A DNA stretch of 64,000 nucleotides from Emiliania huxleyi CCMP1516 (taxonomy: Eukaryota; Haptophyta; Isochrysidales; Noelaerhabdaceae), in assembly GCF_000372725.1 (NCBI RefSeq), contig NW_005202427.1:10407-74406 (forward strand), written 5' to 3'. Both the position numbers and the translations under genes were made by a program. Shown one piece after another: positions 50,517 through 61,485 of this stretch (within the stretch, counting starts at the first letter, position 1; each line of letters starts with the position of its first letter). Under the pieces are notes generated by a model that did not search any database, was not told where the DNA came from, and saw only the letters and a program-made list of their open reading frames with translations.

Positions 50517-50645
50517 TAGCAGTGACGGGCGCGGACGAGCGAATGAGAGGTCGCTATCTGTGGAAGATGTGTTGTTAGGGACTAGGACTGCCTATCTCTC
50601 ACTGAAAGGGACCTCTCATTCGCTCGTCCGCACCCGTCACCGCTC
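50517..50645. repeat. 35-bp stem hairpin
   Basis: 50518-50552 (AGCAGTGACGGGCGCGGACG...) and 50611-50645 are reverse complements with two mismatches, around a 58-bp loop. Could be a small foldback element or a transcribed hairpin. Confidence 0.7.
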
Positions 50646-50999
50646 ACGGAGATCGGAGTGCTCCGCGTGCCGCACCGGCCGCCGCCGGCCGCCGGCCGCT
50701 CACGGCAACGGAACAGTCTTACTACTCCGCAACGTTGAGCTGGATCATACTGAATAGTGCTCCTGAAAGCCCTCTCTCTGGGCTCTGCCACACAGTAGAG
50801 CTCACGACTAGCAGCTGTTGTGGCTGGGTATTTGTAGCCATTTTAAGGCTTCAACTGGTCCCAAAATAGTAGCAACACCTCATGAAAATCAGTCAAAAAC
50901 GCCCCCAAAAATCGGCGCCTGCGGCGGGCTACCTGGGGCTGCGCCCCAGACCCCCTTGACTGGGGGGACCCCCCCCAAGAGCACCCCCGGGGGGCGCGC

Positions 51000-51640
51000 A
51001 CGACGTCGGACGGGCGGGGCCGCTTGCGGCGCTGCTCGCGCGGCAGCTGCTCCGAGTGGTGCCGGCCCTCGCGCAGGGCCTCGTCTATGCGGCGCTGCGC
51101 GGCGTCGGCGGGCATGTCGCAGGCGGGACGAACGGGCGGAGAAGATGGACCGGCAGCCATCGGCCCGTTCCGTCCTCCTCTCGAAGCACCCTCACCTGGC
51201 GCATCGCCGCGAGCGGTGAGACGGCCCGAGTGCCCTGGCCGAGCCGCGCCGTGCCCAGCTCTTCCTCTGGCAACTCGCCGACCACGTACACGTGGGCCCA
51301 GGATGAGCCGTGCTCCGGCTGGCCAAACACGGGGAGCGCTCGCGCGAGCAGCGCGCCAAGGGCGGATCCCAAGTTGGGAAAGTACATGCGCCGGGCCTCC
51401 GCAAACTGCTCCTGCGCGCCGACGACTTCCGTGACGCCGAGCTGAAAGAGGTCGATCTCGCGCACGTGCATGGATGGTGGCGAGCGTGACACCGCCGACG
51501 CGCAGGGAGACGAAGAGCGGGTCCTCTATGACAACCATCCTGTGTGTGCCGCAGATTGCGGCGAGCGCGCAGACCAAAAACGCTTTCAGCGGAAGAAAAA
51601 GCCCCGGCGAATTCTTCTCCCAGGCACTCCGCGTTATTTT
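51000..51640 (-). CDS. Unrecognised gene, partial model
   Basis: Minus-strand coding signal in successive frames: a hydrophobic anchor LPLKAFLVCALAAICG followed by THRMVVIEDPLFVSLRVGGV; then VREIDLFQLGVTEVVGAQEQ, FAEARRMYFPNLGSALGALL, WAHVYVVGELPEEELGTA; then a charged end DAAQRRIDEALREGRHHSEQ. Frame changes near 51475 and 51150 imply introns I could not define, and there is no convincing first ATG. Looks like a single-pass membrane protein with a conserved soluble domain. It would be divergent from, and nearly abut, the transporter at 51710. Confidence 0.45.
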
Positions 51641-51709
51641 GTCGTGTTTCCATGTGTGCTGTGAGAGAGGCTTTAGCCATCCGGTCCTGGGCGCCAAGAT
51701 ATCAAAGCC

Positions 51710-53124
51710 ATGTCTGTCCGGACCTCGCGACGCAGCGCGGGTCTGCTCGGCAGCGAGTACGAGGTATCGATCGCTGCTCCGCCAGCGTCACACTGCTGCA
51801 CCGGCATCAGCGCCTTTCGGCGCCAGGTCGCCTCATGCACGCTTGCGGGCCTCTCCGTCTTCACGCTGGGAGGCCTCTGCTTTGGGTGCGGCTCTCCTCC
51901 TTCGCACCCCGTCCACGACGTCCACAAAACACGTCCATACCGTGTTCGCAGGTTTGACTCCGTCTACCCGGTCCTGTACTCGAGCGGCGCTTTCCTCGAC
52001 CTGTGCGCGGCCGACGAGGCGGCCGCCTGCGCGGCGCGAAGCGGCGAGGAGCGCCAGCGCAGCTGTTGCAAGGCGCAGGCGTCGTCCTTTGTCTCGCTCT
52101 CCTCCGTCTCCCTCTTTGCCGCCGACGGAGTGATGGTCGCGTACGGAGAGCTGATGGACCGCCGCGGCGCCCGCTGGTGCATCTCCATCGCGCTCTGTCT
52201 CGTCTGCACCGGCCTCGCTCTGCTCTCGATTGCCGGCTCGCTCGGCGCGTCCTCCCCGGCCGCACTCTGGTGGATCGCGTTCCCGCTGATCGGGCTGGCG
52301 GGGCCGGGCGTCTTCATGGCGGCCCTGTCATTCGGGGAGGCGCCGCCCAGCCCTGCAGCAGCCACTCACCTCGCGGGTCTCTGCCCACGAGGTCCCCCCG
52401 CCGCACGTCCGCAGCTCTTCCCGAACCTCGAGTCCGTCATCGCCCCGCTGGCGGCGTCCATGTTTGACGGCTCCGCCTTTGTGTTTCTGCTCTGGAAGCT
52501 CCTCTTCTTGCGCGCCGGCCTGCCCCTCTCCGCCATCGCCGCGGCCTGGCTCTTCCTCTCCGTGCTGGTGGGCGGCTCGACCTGGCGCCTCCCTCTCTTC
52601 GCCCGGCGGCACACCCCAGCGGGTCCCCGACTGGCCGCGGGTGTGGGCTCTAGGTCGCTCCTCCTGTCCAAGCGGCAGACCGAAGGGATGCGGGCGGAGC
52701 GCGAGGCGTCCTTCGCCGAGCGGGTCGACGAGCGCGCGCCCGTCTCTGAGCCGGCGCTGAGGGCAGCCGTCGTGTGGCACTCGGAGGGAGACGGGCTGCG
52801 CCAGCTGCTCTGCCGGACCGACAGCCTGCTCCTGCTCCTCTTCATGTGCACCGCAAACCTCAACCAGACTTTCTACCTCGAGACGTTACCACGCACCCTC
52901 CGCGCGCGGCCGCCCGCCTGAGGGACGGCCGTGACGCACGTCCACGACACGTTAGGTTCGCCGACCAGCTCCGCGCGACCGCCGCGAGCGGCGGGTCGCC
53001 GCTGCGGCCCGAGCAGGCGGAGCAGATCGTCGAGCTCTTCGACGTCCTGTTCCCGCTCCTCTCGGTCGGCACCACGCCCCTCGCCATCGGCCTCGTCAAC
53101 CGGCGCGCAGACCAACGCCGCCGC

Positions 53125-53155
<31 letters not shown>

Positions 53156-53952
53156 GCGCCGCAGCCGCGCGCCACAGCCGCCGCCACAGCCTCCGACGCC
53201 GCTGCCGCGCGGCCGCACGAGTACCAGCGCCGTCGCCGCCGCGTGAGCCCCGCCCCTCTGCTGCAGGAGCCCCGCCCCTCTGCTGCAGGTACGCCGGGCG
53301 AGAGCACGCCTACCTCGGCGCGGTGGTTTGCCTCTCCTGCGCCTTTGGCCTCACCCAGCTGGCGCCGTCGTTCGGGCCGCAGCTCGTCGCCGCCGTCCTC
53401 TTTGGGCCGGCGCGCACGCTGCAGTGGGCCTGCTACTTCCACTTCCTCGCTTCGCCCAGCCGCTACCCGCCCGCCGCGATGGGCCGCGTGGTCGGGTACG
53501 CCAACTTGGTTATCGCTCTCTTCGGCGACCTCCCTCCCAGCTTGCTGGACGCCTACATACAGCACGGCGCATTCCCCTCCGACGTGCCCTCCCGCTACGT
53601 CGCGGCGCACGCCGTCCTCATGACGGCCGTCGCCCTCCTCTCGGCGGCGCTGCCGCTGCAGCTCCTCGCCGCGCGCCGCGCCGCTGAGGGGAGGTTGTTG
53701 GCGCCGCTCGAGCCGCTCGAGAGCGACGGCATCATTGGAGAGCTGCCGCCGTCGAGGCGAGCCCCCCGCGACGGGCTGTCCGACGAGGGAGGCGAGGACG
53801 ACGAGGCGGCGTGCTTGCGCCCTGCACGCACCTCGTCGTGCAGGAGTGGGCCGGCGAGCCAGAGGATTCTGAGTACTGCCGCGAGCAGCGGTGGCACGCT
53901 TGGTGGTCAGGTGCTCGAGATAGGCGTGCGCGGTCGCGTCCACAGCATATGA
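51710..53952 (+). CDS. SLC43-like major facilitator transporter
   Basis: Exons 51710-51885, 51952-52339, 52415-52884, 52956-53102, 53289-53952 join in consistent phase to 614 residues. Introns 1 and 3 are GT-AG, 2 and 4 GC-AG. Family signposts: first membrane segment LSVFTLGGLCFG|FDSVYPVLYSS, GAFLDLCAADE (the luminal DLC motif region), GELMDRRGARWCISIALCLV, SFGE|LFPNLESVIAPLAASMFD, LNQTFYLET|FADQL, EQIVELFDVLFPLL, then AYLGAVVCLSCAFGLTQLAP and VVGYANLVIALFGDLPPSLL. About 12 membrane segments are expected. SLC43 (LAT3/LAT4) members carry large neutral amino acids; the substrate here is not proved. The C-terminal 100 residues are acidic/disordered. Start ATG is first in frame; an earlier exon is possible. 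Confidence 0.75.
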
Positions 53953-53990
53953 TCATATGATTTGAAAAGAACATGGAGAAAATTTTATGG

Positions 53991-54113
53991 AGCAGCTTCG
54001 GCGCGGGGGTTCGCGAACCGCAACAAGCTGTCCGACCTCGTGGTCGCGCACGGCTTCAAAACTGTCAGCACGCCCATCTTCAAGGAGCTGAAGGAGCTCT
54101 TCGAAGAGCTCTG
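53991..54113 (+). CDS. Orphan C-terminal exon fragment
   Basis: A short frame, ARGFANRNKLSDLVVAHGFK then TPIFKELKELFEEL, ending TGA at 54113, has clear coding character but no upstream partner. Just before it lies AT-rich DNA after the transporter stop. It may be the last exon of a displaced gene or a duplicated exon. Family unknown. Confidence 0.4.
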
Positions 54114-55672
54114 ACACTGTGTTCACGACGTCCCCTCCGATTTTTCTTTTTATTTTGTGAGAAGAGAACAAGAAAGGACAGCGGCCTGTCAGAGGGCTTC
54201 AAAACTAGCTCAGCAAAAACGCTCTCGCTATACACACAATATATAGACATCATCTCTAGCTCTACACTCGCTTTCTCGCTAGGCCTATAGCTCACCATCG
54301 AAATGGTTGGGTAGTAGCAGTCGCGGGGTAGATAGAGGTGTAGAGGGTTGCCCAAATCTTAGACCTGCTCGCAGGCGAGCGCTGAACTAAGCCCCCGAAA
54401 GGAGACGGGCTCTCAAACTTAGACGCTGGTGATCGCTGATCGGTCGGACTCACGAACCGAACTTAGACGACACCCGACACGAGGCGGCCATTTCCGGGTC
54501 TCTGCAGCCCCCGCCCACGGCCACAGCCCGGCCAGGCCCGGTCCGGCCCGCGGTCTGTAAACAAAAAGTGTAATACCTCCCCCGGTATTTATACCGGTAG
54601 GGAGGCGTGTGCCGAATACAAAGTGGATCCCGCCCGCCCGCCCCGCAATAAGCGCAGATGTCCTCTTCAGCCTGCCGAGAGCCTCCTGGCCCGCGCGCGC
54701 GCTCCGCCTGGCGCGCGGAGCGACTCGGTGGACGTCCGAGCCCGCCGCCCCTCGCCACTGCACCCTGCTGGCCCATGCAGCGCGACACCGCCGGTGCTGC
54801 GCCTGCTTCCTTGCGCGCCGCTGGACGTCGGCCGAAAAGACCGCTTCCCTCTGGGGACCCGACTCCGCGAAGATCGCGCGCGTCGTGAATGCGGCGCGCG
54901 CGCGATCTCCGTTCCCGGGCACGCCGGTCGCAGTGGCATGGGATCCCAGGCTCAAAACAGCGCAACAGCGAGCGAGCGCCGCCGCTGCTCCTCCTCCCGC
55001 CGCCGCTCCGCTCACCGAGACAAACTCGGTGCCGCCGTTCTCGCCGCCGCCGCCGCCGCCGCCGCCTCGCCCCTCGCCTCCGTCACCGCCGCCCTCCATC
55101 TCGCGGCGGCGTCCCGCTCTGATGGCGCGGGCGCCTCGCTCGCCGGCGCGCCTCGCCGCTGCCCCCCTCTCGCCGCCGCTCCGCTCGTGGCCGCCGCCTC
55201 CCCTGTCGATCCCGCTGTCCGCACCACCGCTGCCACCGCCTCGCGCCTCACCGCCGCCGCCACCGCCCTCCCCCTCGCCGCTGAGCGGTGCTTGGCGAGC
55301 CTCTCACCGTCCCGGCCGCGGTGCGCACACAGCCTGTGCACACTCTCTCCTTCTCTGTACTCTGACTGCGCCGCCGGCGCCGCCACGCATGCAGTTAGCT
55401 GTTAGGTGCTTGGGTCAGCGGCGTGAGCCGAGAGGTGGCCCACCGCTGACAGCGCTCAGCGCGGGGGCGGGGGGGGGGGGGGGCGCCCCCCGCCCACACA
55501 CGCGCGGGACGCGCCCCGGCAGCAGCTAGCTCCTGCCTCCTCTCCGCTCGCGCCACCCCGCGCGCGGGGGCGTGACGTCTGTAGCGAGGCGACGGTGGTA
55601 CGGTGTCCGACCCGATCTGGGGTTTTCATATAATGCGGCTCTACTCGTATCGACCAATAAAATACCGGGGGA
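54114..55672. other. GC-rich region bounded by an inverted motif, no gene supported
   Basis: CCTCCCCCGGTATTT at 54577 recurs inverted at 55659. The first copy is itself a hairpin (CCTCCC..CCGGTAT / ATACCGG..GGGAGG, 54577-54605). Between them lie proline/alanine-rich frames with no ATG that I trust, though 54650-54960 has some tryptophan-bearing helical text. A G-run lies at 55464-55484. Confidence 0.45.
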
Positions 55673-55694
55673 GGCCTGCGCAGCCTCTAACTAT
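55673..55694 (+). repeat. 22-bp motif shared with 4901-4922
   Basis: GGCCTGCGCAGCCTCTAACT plus AT is found here (+) and at 4901-4922 (-). In both cases it sits at the edge of GC-rich DNA next to AT-rich, promoter-like sequence. Confidence 0.6.
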
Positions 55695-56455
55695 CCGCTG
55701 AGTAAATTTTGCACGACCCCATGGGTCAAATGCTAAACCGCCGTCGCCACGCCCTCCTCTCAGCCTCCGTGCGCAAGTTCTTGCGACGCACGCCACTTGT
55801 ACACAACGCGGGTGAAATACCAGGGAAATGCGCCTGGGGAACACAGTCGTGTGTCTCACTTTTCTCAGTGCATTTGGTCCAAGAATCAAGACTTGGTTGA
55901 AAGTCACGTCTACAACTTTAAACACAAAATGATGCCTTTTGATACTTTTAAAGTCCGACACACACAGGTTCGGCATTCGGGACGGCACCGGCGCACCGCC
56001 TCGGTGATCTGTGATCTGTAAGGGTCCGCCCGCAGGCGCATTTTGTATACCGAGGCGGTGCCCGGTGCCGAGCGCAGGCAGAGCCCACAGGTCGGACCTT
56101 AAGACAGCGTTGTGGATCCCTGGGCGAGGGTGATGGAGGGGGGGGGTCCGGCGGCAGAGCACCCACCTCCTCCCGGCGTGCTGGGAGGCAGGATGTCATC
56201 CCCCGTGATCCCGACCGCCCCGTCGGGGGTAGACCGCTCGTCTAGCCGATCAGCCTTAAGCGAGCGGTCTGGCCGTTGGAATGGCCGAGGTTGGTGGACT
56301 TGCGTCCTCGCATCGATCGTGTGGTTACAAGTACAAGTAAGTAGCGTTATGAACAGAACACCCACCATGAACCACGTTCATCGGGAAGGGGGAGTGCCTA
56401 TTCGCCCGGCAAAGGGGGCATGCGCGGCCTTTCGGAGCCCCCTTCCTCTGTCGGC
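55695..56455. other. Intergenic with inverted words
   Basis: GGCACCGG..GCACCGCCTCGG (55983-56003) and its inverse (56056-56075) form a stem. 55895-55935 (TTGAAAGTCACGTC, CTTTAAACACAAA) has an inverted relative at 62405-62460. No gene is defended. Confidence 0.45.
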
Positions 56456-57700
56456 TTAGTACGGTTGGTCGGCGCGTCTCCGTCTGAAATCATCTCTAGG
56501 CTTCCGTGGCGGGCCCTCCTTCCGCTGGCGCTCCCGCTTTCTCTGCGCTTTCGTCATCGGCTCCTCGCCCTCGTGATGCTGCTGGCTCACCCCCTCCCCC
56601 TGGCTCATCGAATCGCTACGTTCGTTCTCAAATCGCCCCCGCTTCCTCGGCGGCTGGGACGCCTCGTGCTCTGGCCGTTCCTCGTCTTCGTCCATCACTG
56701 TAAATTCGTCGTCTGCCTGGCTGCCTTCTCGTTTGGATGGCCCGTTTCGGGTGGTTGCTCGCTCGGCCCTGGCTCTGTTGTGCGGTCGGGCATCTCTTCG
56801 TCCTCGCTCCTCTCTCCATCTCGTCGCCGTCGTTGGCGTCTTCGGGGTGTCTGTGTCCGTCCCCGCCGCTGCCTCCTTGTAGGAGTTCGAAACGGAGTCG
56901 GTCCAGGAAGCGTCGTGCGGCTCTTCGGTTCCGTTGGCCCTTCCTGGGCGCCCGTTGGCTGCCTTGGCTGTCTGCCGTGTTCCACGGCTCGACCCCAGCT
57001 CCCTGCGCCTCGCGCACTGCGTCGAGGGTCCGCTGTGACACTTGCCTCTCGCGCCCGAGCCGAAACCGCAGTAGACTGAGGTGCCCGATCTGGTATGCCT
57101 TTGTGCCTTTGAGGGCTCGCGGGCCTCTCGGCACCCCTTTGTCTGCCCTCGGCTTGCGTGGCTTTGGGGCGTCTCCACGTTGCTGCCCCTCTCTACGCCG
57201 CTCGTCTCGTACGCCGATGAGCTCTCGCGCCATGGCTGCGAGGCTGTCCCCGTGGCACAGCCTCCCCTCTCGACACGAGGGCGAGCATCCGAGCCGCACC
57301 ACCTTGGCGTTGCCGCGGCCGTTCAGCGCGGCCCGCACGCCACGACGGCGTCGTTCCCCGTCCTAGCTTCGTCGGAGCGTCGAGGGGCGATCTCCTGTGA
57401 GAGAAGGGCTGCCCGTTGGCCTGTCGGATGAGCGCTGGCGTGGATCTAGTGTCCCACACGGCCGAGGCGGGAACGGTGCGCAGCCGGAGCCACGTGTCGA
57501 ATGCCTCGCATACCTGGTCGCGCAGCGCCTCGTCGGTGCCTCTCTTCCCCATGGGGAATGGGTTGCCGAGCCCGGTGCCTCTCATGATGTTGACTGGCAA
57601 GGGGCGCGGGACTGTGTCCGCTCCCGTGTCGCGCGTCTCCGCTCGTCGGCTTCCAGTCGCGGTAGATAAAGTCTGCCCCTCGCGTGCGAGGGCCGACCTT
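56456..57700 (-). CDS. DUF4326-like domain gene with basic tail
   Basis: On the minus strand, PVNIMRGTGLGNPFPMGKRG with EAFDTWL (about 57600-57470) and, in another frame, VRLGCSPSCREGRLCHGDSL (57310-57245) are the two conserved halves of DUF4326 (LGNPF and GCWC..CHGD motifs). The change of frame between them implies an intron or a break. Downstream, Arg/Lys-rich text follows, including MTKAQRKRERQRKEGPP before a stop at 56456. DUF4326 proteins occur in phages, large DNA viruses and protists, with proposed links to nucleotide or nucleic-acid metabolism; the function is unknown. It could be a transferred gene. Confidence 0.55.
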
Positions 57701-57885
57701 CACAGCTCACACGTCACAAACAAACAAGTATTGCTAAAGATCTCAAAACAACATGGGCTGCAAGGCGCGCGGGCAGCCCGGCCAACCCTTCTCCCACAAG
57801 AAATCGCCCGCGCGCTCCTCCTGCGCGCTCAGGGATGTCATTACCCACGCTGAGGAGCGCGGAACCGCGGAACCCGCCCCGTATG

Positions 57886-58308
57886 ACTCTTCCGCGGCAC
57901 TTTTCTCCATATCCATTTGTATCGCCCGATTTCCGCCGCGAATTCTTTTTCAACTCTGGGTTGCGTTGTGTTGCCTGCTCGCGCGCCGGGGCCCTGCTCT
58001 CGCCCGCCTGCAGGGCAATGGCCGTCACGGCCATGAGCCCGGGCAAAGAGCTCGGTGCGCGCGCGCCCGAGCCTCCCGCGCGCGTGTGCGGCTGCGCCGC
58101 CGCTGGCAGGCCTCCGCGCGCGCCAATAGCAGCTTTTGCCACGCCTCAGCGCGGCAGGGCCTCTGCGGCATGAGCATGTGGCCCCTCACGCTCGTTCGGC
58201 CCGCCAGCCCCTCCTCTCCCTCCCGCGCGCTCCGACTAACCTCCGCGTGGCGGTCCGCGCCCTCCTCGCCGCTCCGCCAACACCGTACCGCCCCTCTCGC
58301 GCACAGAG
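57886..58308 (+). repeat. Inverted duplication of the RRM gene upstream region (copy 1)
   Basis: About 400 bp are nearly identical, in inverse orientation, to 61965-62405. The segment ends close to the RRM start codon and includes a small frame MAVTAMSPGKELGARAPE. It probably contains the promoter and 5-prime UTR. Confidence 0.85.
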
Positions 58309-59758
58309 ATGGGCAAGGTCTTTGTCGGAGGCCTCTCCAGGGACACGACGACGACGGGGCTGCGCTGCTACTTTGAGCAGTTTGGGCACATTTCGGACTG
58401 CGTCGTCATGAAGGACCGCTCGACGGGCGCTCCGCGCGGCTTTGGCTTCGTCACCTACCGCCACCAGACCGTCGCTGATCACGTCGTCGCGCAGCGTCAC
58501 TTGATAGACGGCAAGGAGGTCGAGGCCAAGCCGGCCGTGCCGCGCGACTCGGACAGCCTGGCGCGTCCAGCGCTCGTCGCTCCCGTCGTGCCCAGCGTGC
58601 CGCCGGTGCCGGCTCCCCCGGTCGGGCGCGAGGTGAGGGCGGGCGAGCTCAAGATCTTTGTCGGCGGCCTGTCGCACGAGACGAGCGAGCTCGAGTTCAT
58701 CACGTATTTCGAGACGTACGGCCGGGTGACGGACTGCGTCATCATGTGCGACCCCCACACACGAAAGCCGCGCGGCTTCGGCTTCATCACGTACGACAAC
58801 ACGCCGAGCGTTGACCGCGTGTGCGCCAACAAGTTTCACGACCTCAACGGTGCAGGGCCCCTCCCACCAGGCCCCTCCCGCCAAGCCCCTCCCGGCGCGG
58901 CGCCGCGTGACGCCGCCCTCTGCACGCGGCGCAGGGAAGCGCGTCGAGGTCAAGCGCGCCATACCGCAAGACCGCATGCTCGCCACCGTCGCCGCGGAGG
59001 CCGAGGGCAGGCCTGCGGAAGGCGGACGGTTTCCGCCCTCGCGCAGGCAAGGCGGGCCGTATGTCGGGGCAGGGCCGCACACGATGCCGGCCCCGTGGGC
59101 ACGGCCGGCGGGAGCGTACGGCGCGAAGCCCGGCGGACGCCCCGGTGCGGATGAGGCGGCGTCCGGGCTCGAGGGCGCTCACCTCAACAGCGCCATCTCG
59201 TCGGCGAATTCGGTGCTCGACACGCCTCCGAACGACGTCTTCAACTTTCCGGGAGGCAACTACAGCTCGGCGACGCGCTCCCTCTCTCAAGGGACGCGCG
59301 TCACGTACGGCGCGCGCTCGGAGGCGCAGCAAGTGGAGACGTCGCGTGCGGCCGCGCAGCAAGAGGCGCTCTTGTGGCAGCTGCAGGAGGAGCAGCTGAA
59401 GCTGCAGATAGCGCAGCAAGAGTTCAACGCGCAGCAGGTCAAGCAGCTGCAGGAGATGCAGCAGCTGGTTGCGGCGCAGCATGCCATCGTGGCCGAGCAG
59501 AGCCGCGCGCTCGGCTCCAATCCGCCCCACGCCCCCATCTACGGCGTGCCGCCAGCCATGCATCCCGAGCAGGCCCTTCAAAACTTGCAGGCGATGCAAG
59601 ATACTCGTAGCGTGCCGCAAAATGGGCCGCAGGCTCCGTCGCTAGCGTACCTCCACGGCGCGTCCGGCATGGGCGAGGTTCAGCAGCAGATGGCGGTGCT
59701 CAACTGCGCCAGCGCCGAGCCCCCGTCGGCGGCCAGTTCTGCGAGCGAGCCCGCCTGA
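58309..59758 (+). CDS. Two-RRM RNA-binding protein (Musashi/DAZAP1/hnRNP A-like)
   Basis: Exons 58309-58849 and 58935-59758, joined across an 85-nt GT-AG intron (HDLN|GKRVEVKRA), give 454 residues. RRM1 begins at residue 3: KVFVGGLSRDTT (RNP2) and RGFGFVTY (RNP1). RRM2 lies near 115-190: KIFVGGLSHETS and RGFGFITY, each with aromatic residues at RNA-stacking positions. The C-terminal half contains a Gln-rich coiled coil (LWQLQEEQLKLQIAQQEFNA, QQVKQLQEMQQLVAAQH) and Pro/Ser-rich ends, typical of condensate-forming regulators. Likely binds single-stranded mRNA to control translation or splicing; targets unknown. Confidence 0.88.
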
Positions 59759-60433
59759 TAGCGAGACCATCGTCCTGCCGATACTCAACATGGAGCCGCC
59801 ATGGGTGCTCCCCCCGTGAGCGCTGCTCAGCGAGACGTATGAGCTCCAACCTGCCGAACGGCGTCGTCCACTCATTCAGATCTAGACCTTCTGCGGGCCC
59901 CGCCGGGCCCGCGTCGCGTGTGTGGTAGTTAGAGCCAGGTAGATTCCTAGCCGACGCGAGTAGTCTTGAGGAGATGAGGTGCGCGCAGAATAGGGACCGT
60001 CGCCAGACCTGCACTGTCTGCGCGCATGGACCATGGCCCGCTCGCACCCAATTCAGTGATTCCTGTGTAACGATTCGATTTGTCAGAACAGCAGCTAGAA
60101 TCAGTAGCAAAATATGTGCTCAACGCAAAACGTGCGGAGACAACCCCCCCACCATAGATAGAGGAAGATAGACACACAACGAGGAGCGGCGCGGGTCCGG
60201 GGGCGGCGCGTCCGAGACCGAGTTTGCCGCCTCCATGCCGCGCAGCCACTCTAAGGCCCGCGAGCGTCCGCGTCTCTACCGGCCCAAGTAGAGAGGAGCG
60301 GCGCCACGTCGAGGGGGGGGGGGGGGGGAGGGTGAGACGCGGTGTTGAGGCGACCGCGGTGCCGATCCGCGATGGTGACCGCACACACTGCACGGGCGAC
60401 TACTGAGGCGAGTCTGTATGTGGCCTCTACAGC
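59759..60433. other. Spacer between convergent genes
   Basis: Holds the 3-prime ends of the RRM gene and the minus-strand gene, an AT-richer patch at 60050-60170 and a G-run at 60315-60329. No gene. Confidence 0.45.
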
Positions 60434-61291
60434 TCAGGCACCGAGCGCTTGCACAGCCGCCTGGGAGAGCGGCGGTGAGGGCGTCAGTCGTGAGGGCGGC
60501 CGCGGCGCGGGAGGCGGGCGAGAGGCGGCCAGGGGTGGAGAGAGAAGGCTGAGAGGAGAGAGAAGGCAGGGAGGAGAGAGAAGGCCGGGGGAGAGGGGGG
60601 AGGGAGGAGAGAGGAGGCCGGGCGGCGAGCCGCGCACCTCGAACCGCGCGTGCAGCTCGGGCGTCCAAATGAAGCGCGGCTTCGGCGCCTCGCAATCGGG
60701 CGGCCCGCGGACCGCGGCGGGCTCGGCGGGCTCCCGCGCCGATCCCTTTGGCAGGGGCGACGACGCCGCCGCCGCCGCCGCTGCCGCCGCCGCCAGCGAC
60801 TGCATCGGCAAGTTGCCGATGGGCGTCCGGGGTCTGTCGGCGGTGACTGTGAGCTGCGAAGACATTGGCAGCGGCGGCGGAGGCGGCAGCGGCGGCAGGG
60901 AGAGCGGCGGCGGTGGCGCGCTCTGGTCGCTCGGCGACATCAACGCTTGTCGCGTGGCTGGTGTGGAGACATTGTCTGCCGGTGCCAAGCCACCAGCCAC
61001 AGCGACAAAGTTCTCTCCCGCACTCACGATGATGAGATCGTCCTCCTCGAGCACCTGTGGCGGCGGGGAGGGTGTCGCGGTGCCTGTGGTAGCGAATGGG
61101 AGCCGTGACGGCGGCACCTCCAACTCCTTGATCTCAAACCCATGATCATCAAAGAGGTCCTAAGCCGCGAATGGCTCGGTCGCGGTGGACAGCGCGCGGC
61201 TCGCCTTCTCGAGCAGAGCCTCCCAGGTCTCGGGGACGATGAACTTCTGGCCATCGGCTCGATGGCCGTTCCGATAGAGTTTGATTCGCAT
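60434..61291 (-). CDS. KHA-like domain plus truncated GARP (Myb-like) domain protein
   Basis: ATG 61291: MRIKLYRNGHRADGQKFIVP with WEALLEKAS, then LFDDHGFEIKELE and EEDDLIIVSAGENFVAV. This is the ubiquitin-like KHA/doublecortin-type fold. An in-frame TAG at about 61160 separates the first two parts; a 36-nt GC-AG intron (AGCCGC|gc...ttag|GACCTC) would remove it, at the cost of a shortened loop. A Pro/Ala-rich linker leads to KPRFIWTPELHARFE, the first helix of a GARP DNA-binding domain. A 177-nt GT-AG intron (60637-60461) joins AAVQALG. The second half of the GARP domain (usual TPK..I and SHLQKYR) is not found downstream, so the gene may be truncated or rearranged. A transcription-factor role is inferred. 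Confidence 0.55.
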
Positions 61292-61485
61292 CCTGATTCA
61301 ATCGTCTTTGCTCGCAGCTCCAGCGTCGAGACGCACGGACTCACCTACCTCCGTCTGCCGCACGCCGCTCTCTCTCCCCGGAGGCGGGCAGCGAGTGGAG
61401 CGCCGCCGGTCCCAGAGACGATGCCGTAGCGATTCTTCGCGCAATCGCGGCAACGATTCTTCACACTAGCTCCCCTGATTTGCTC

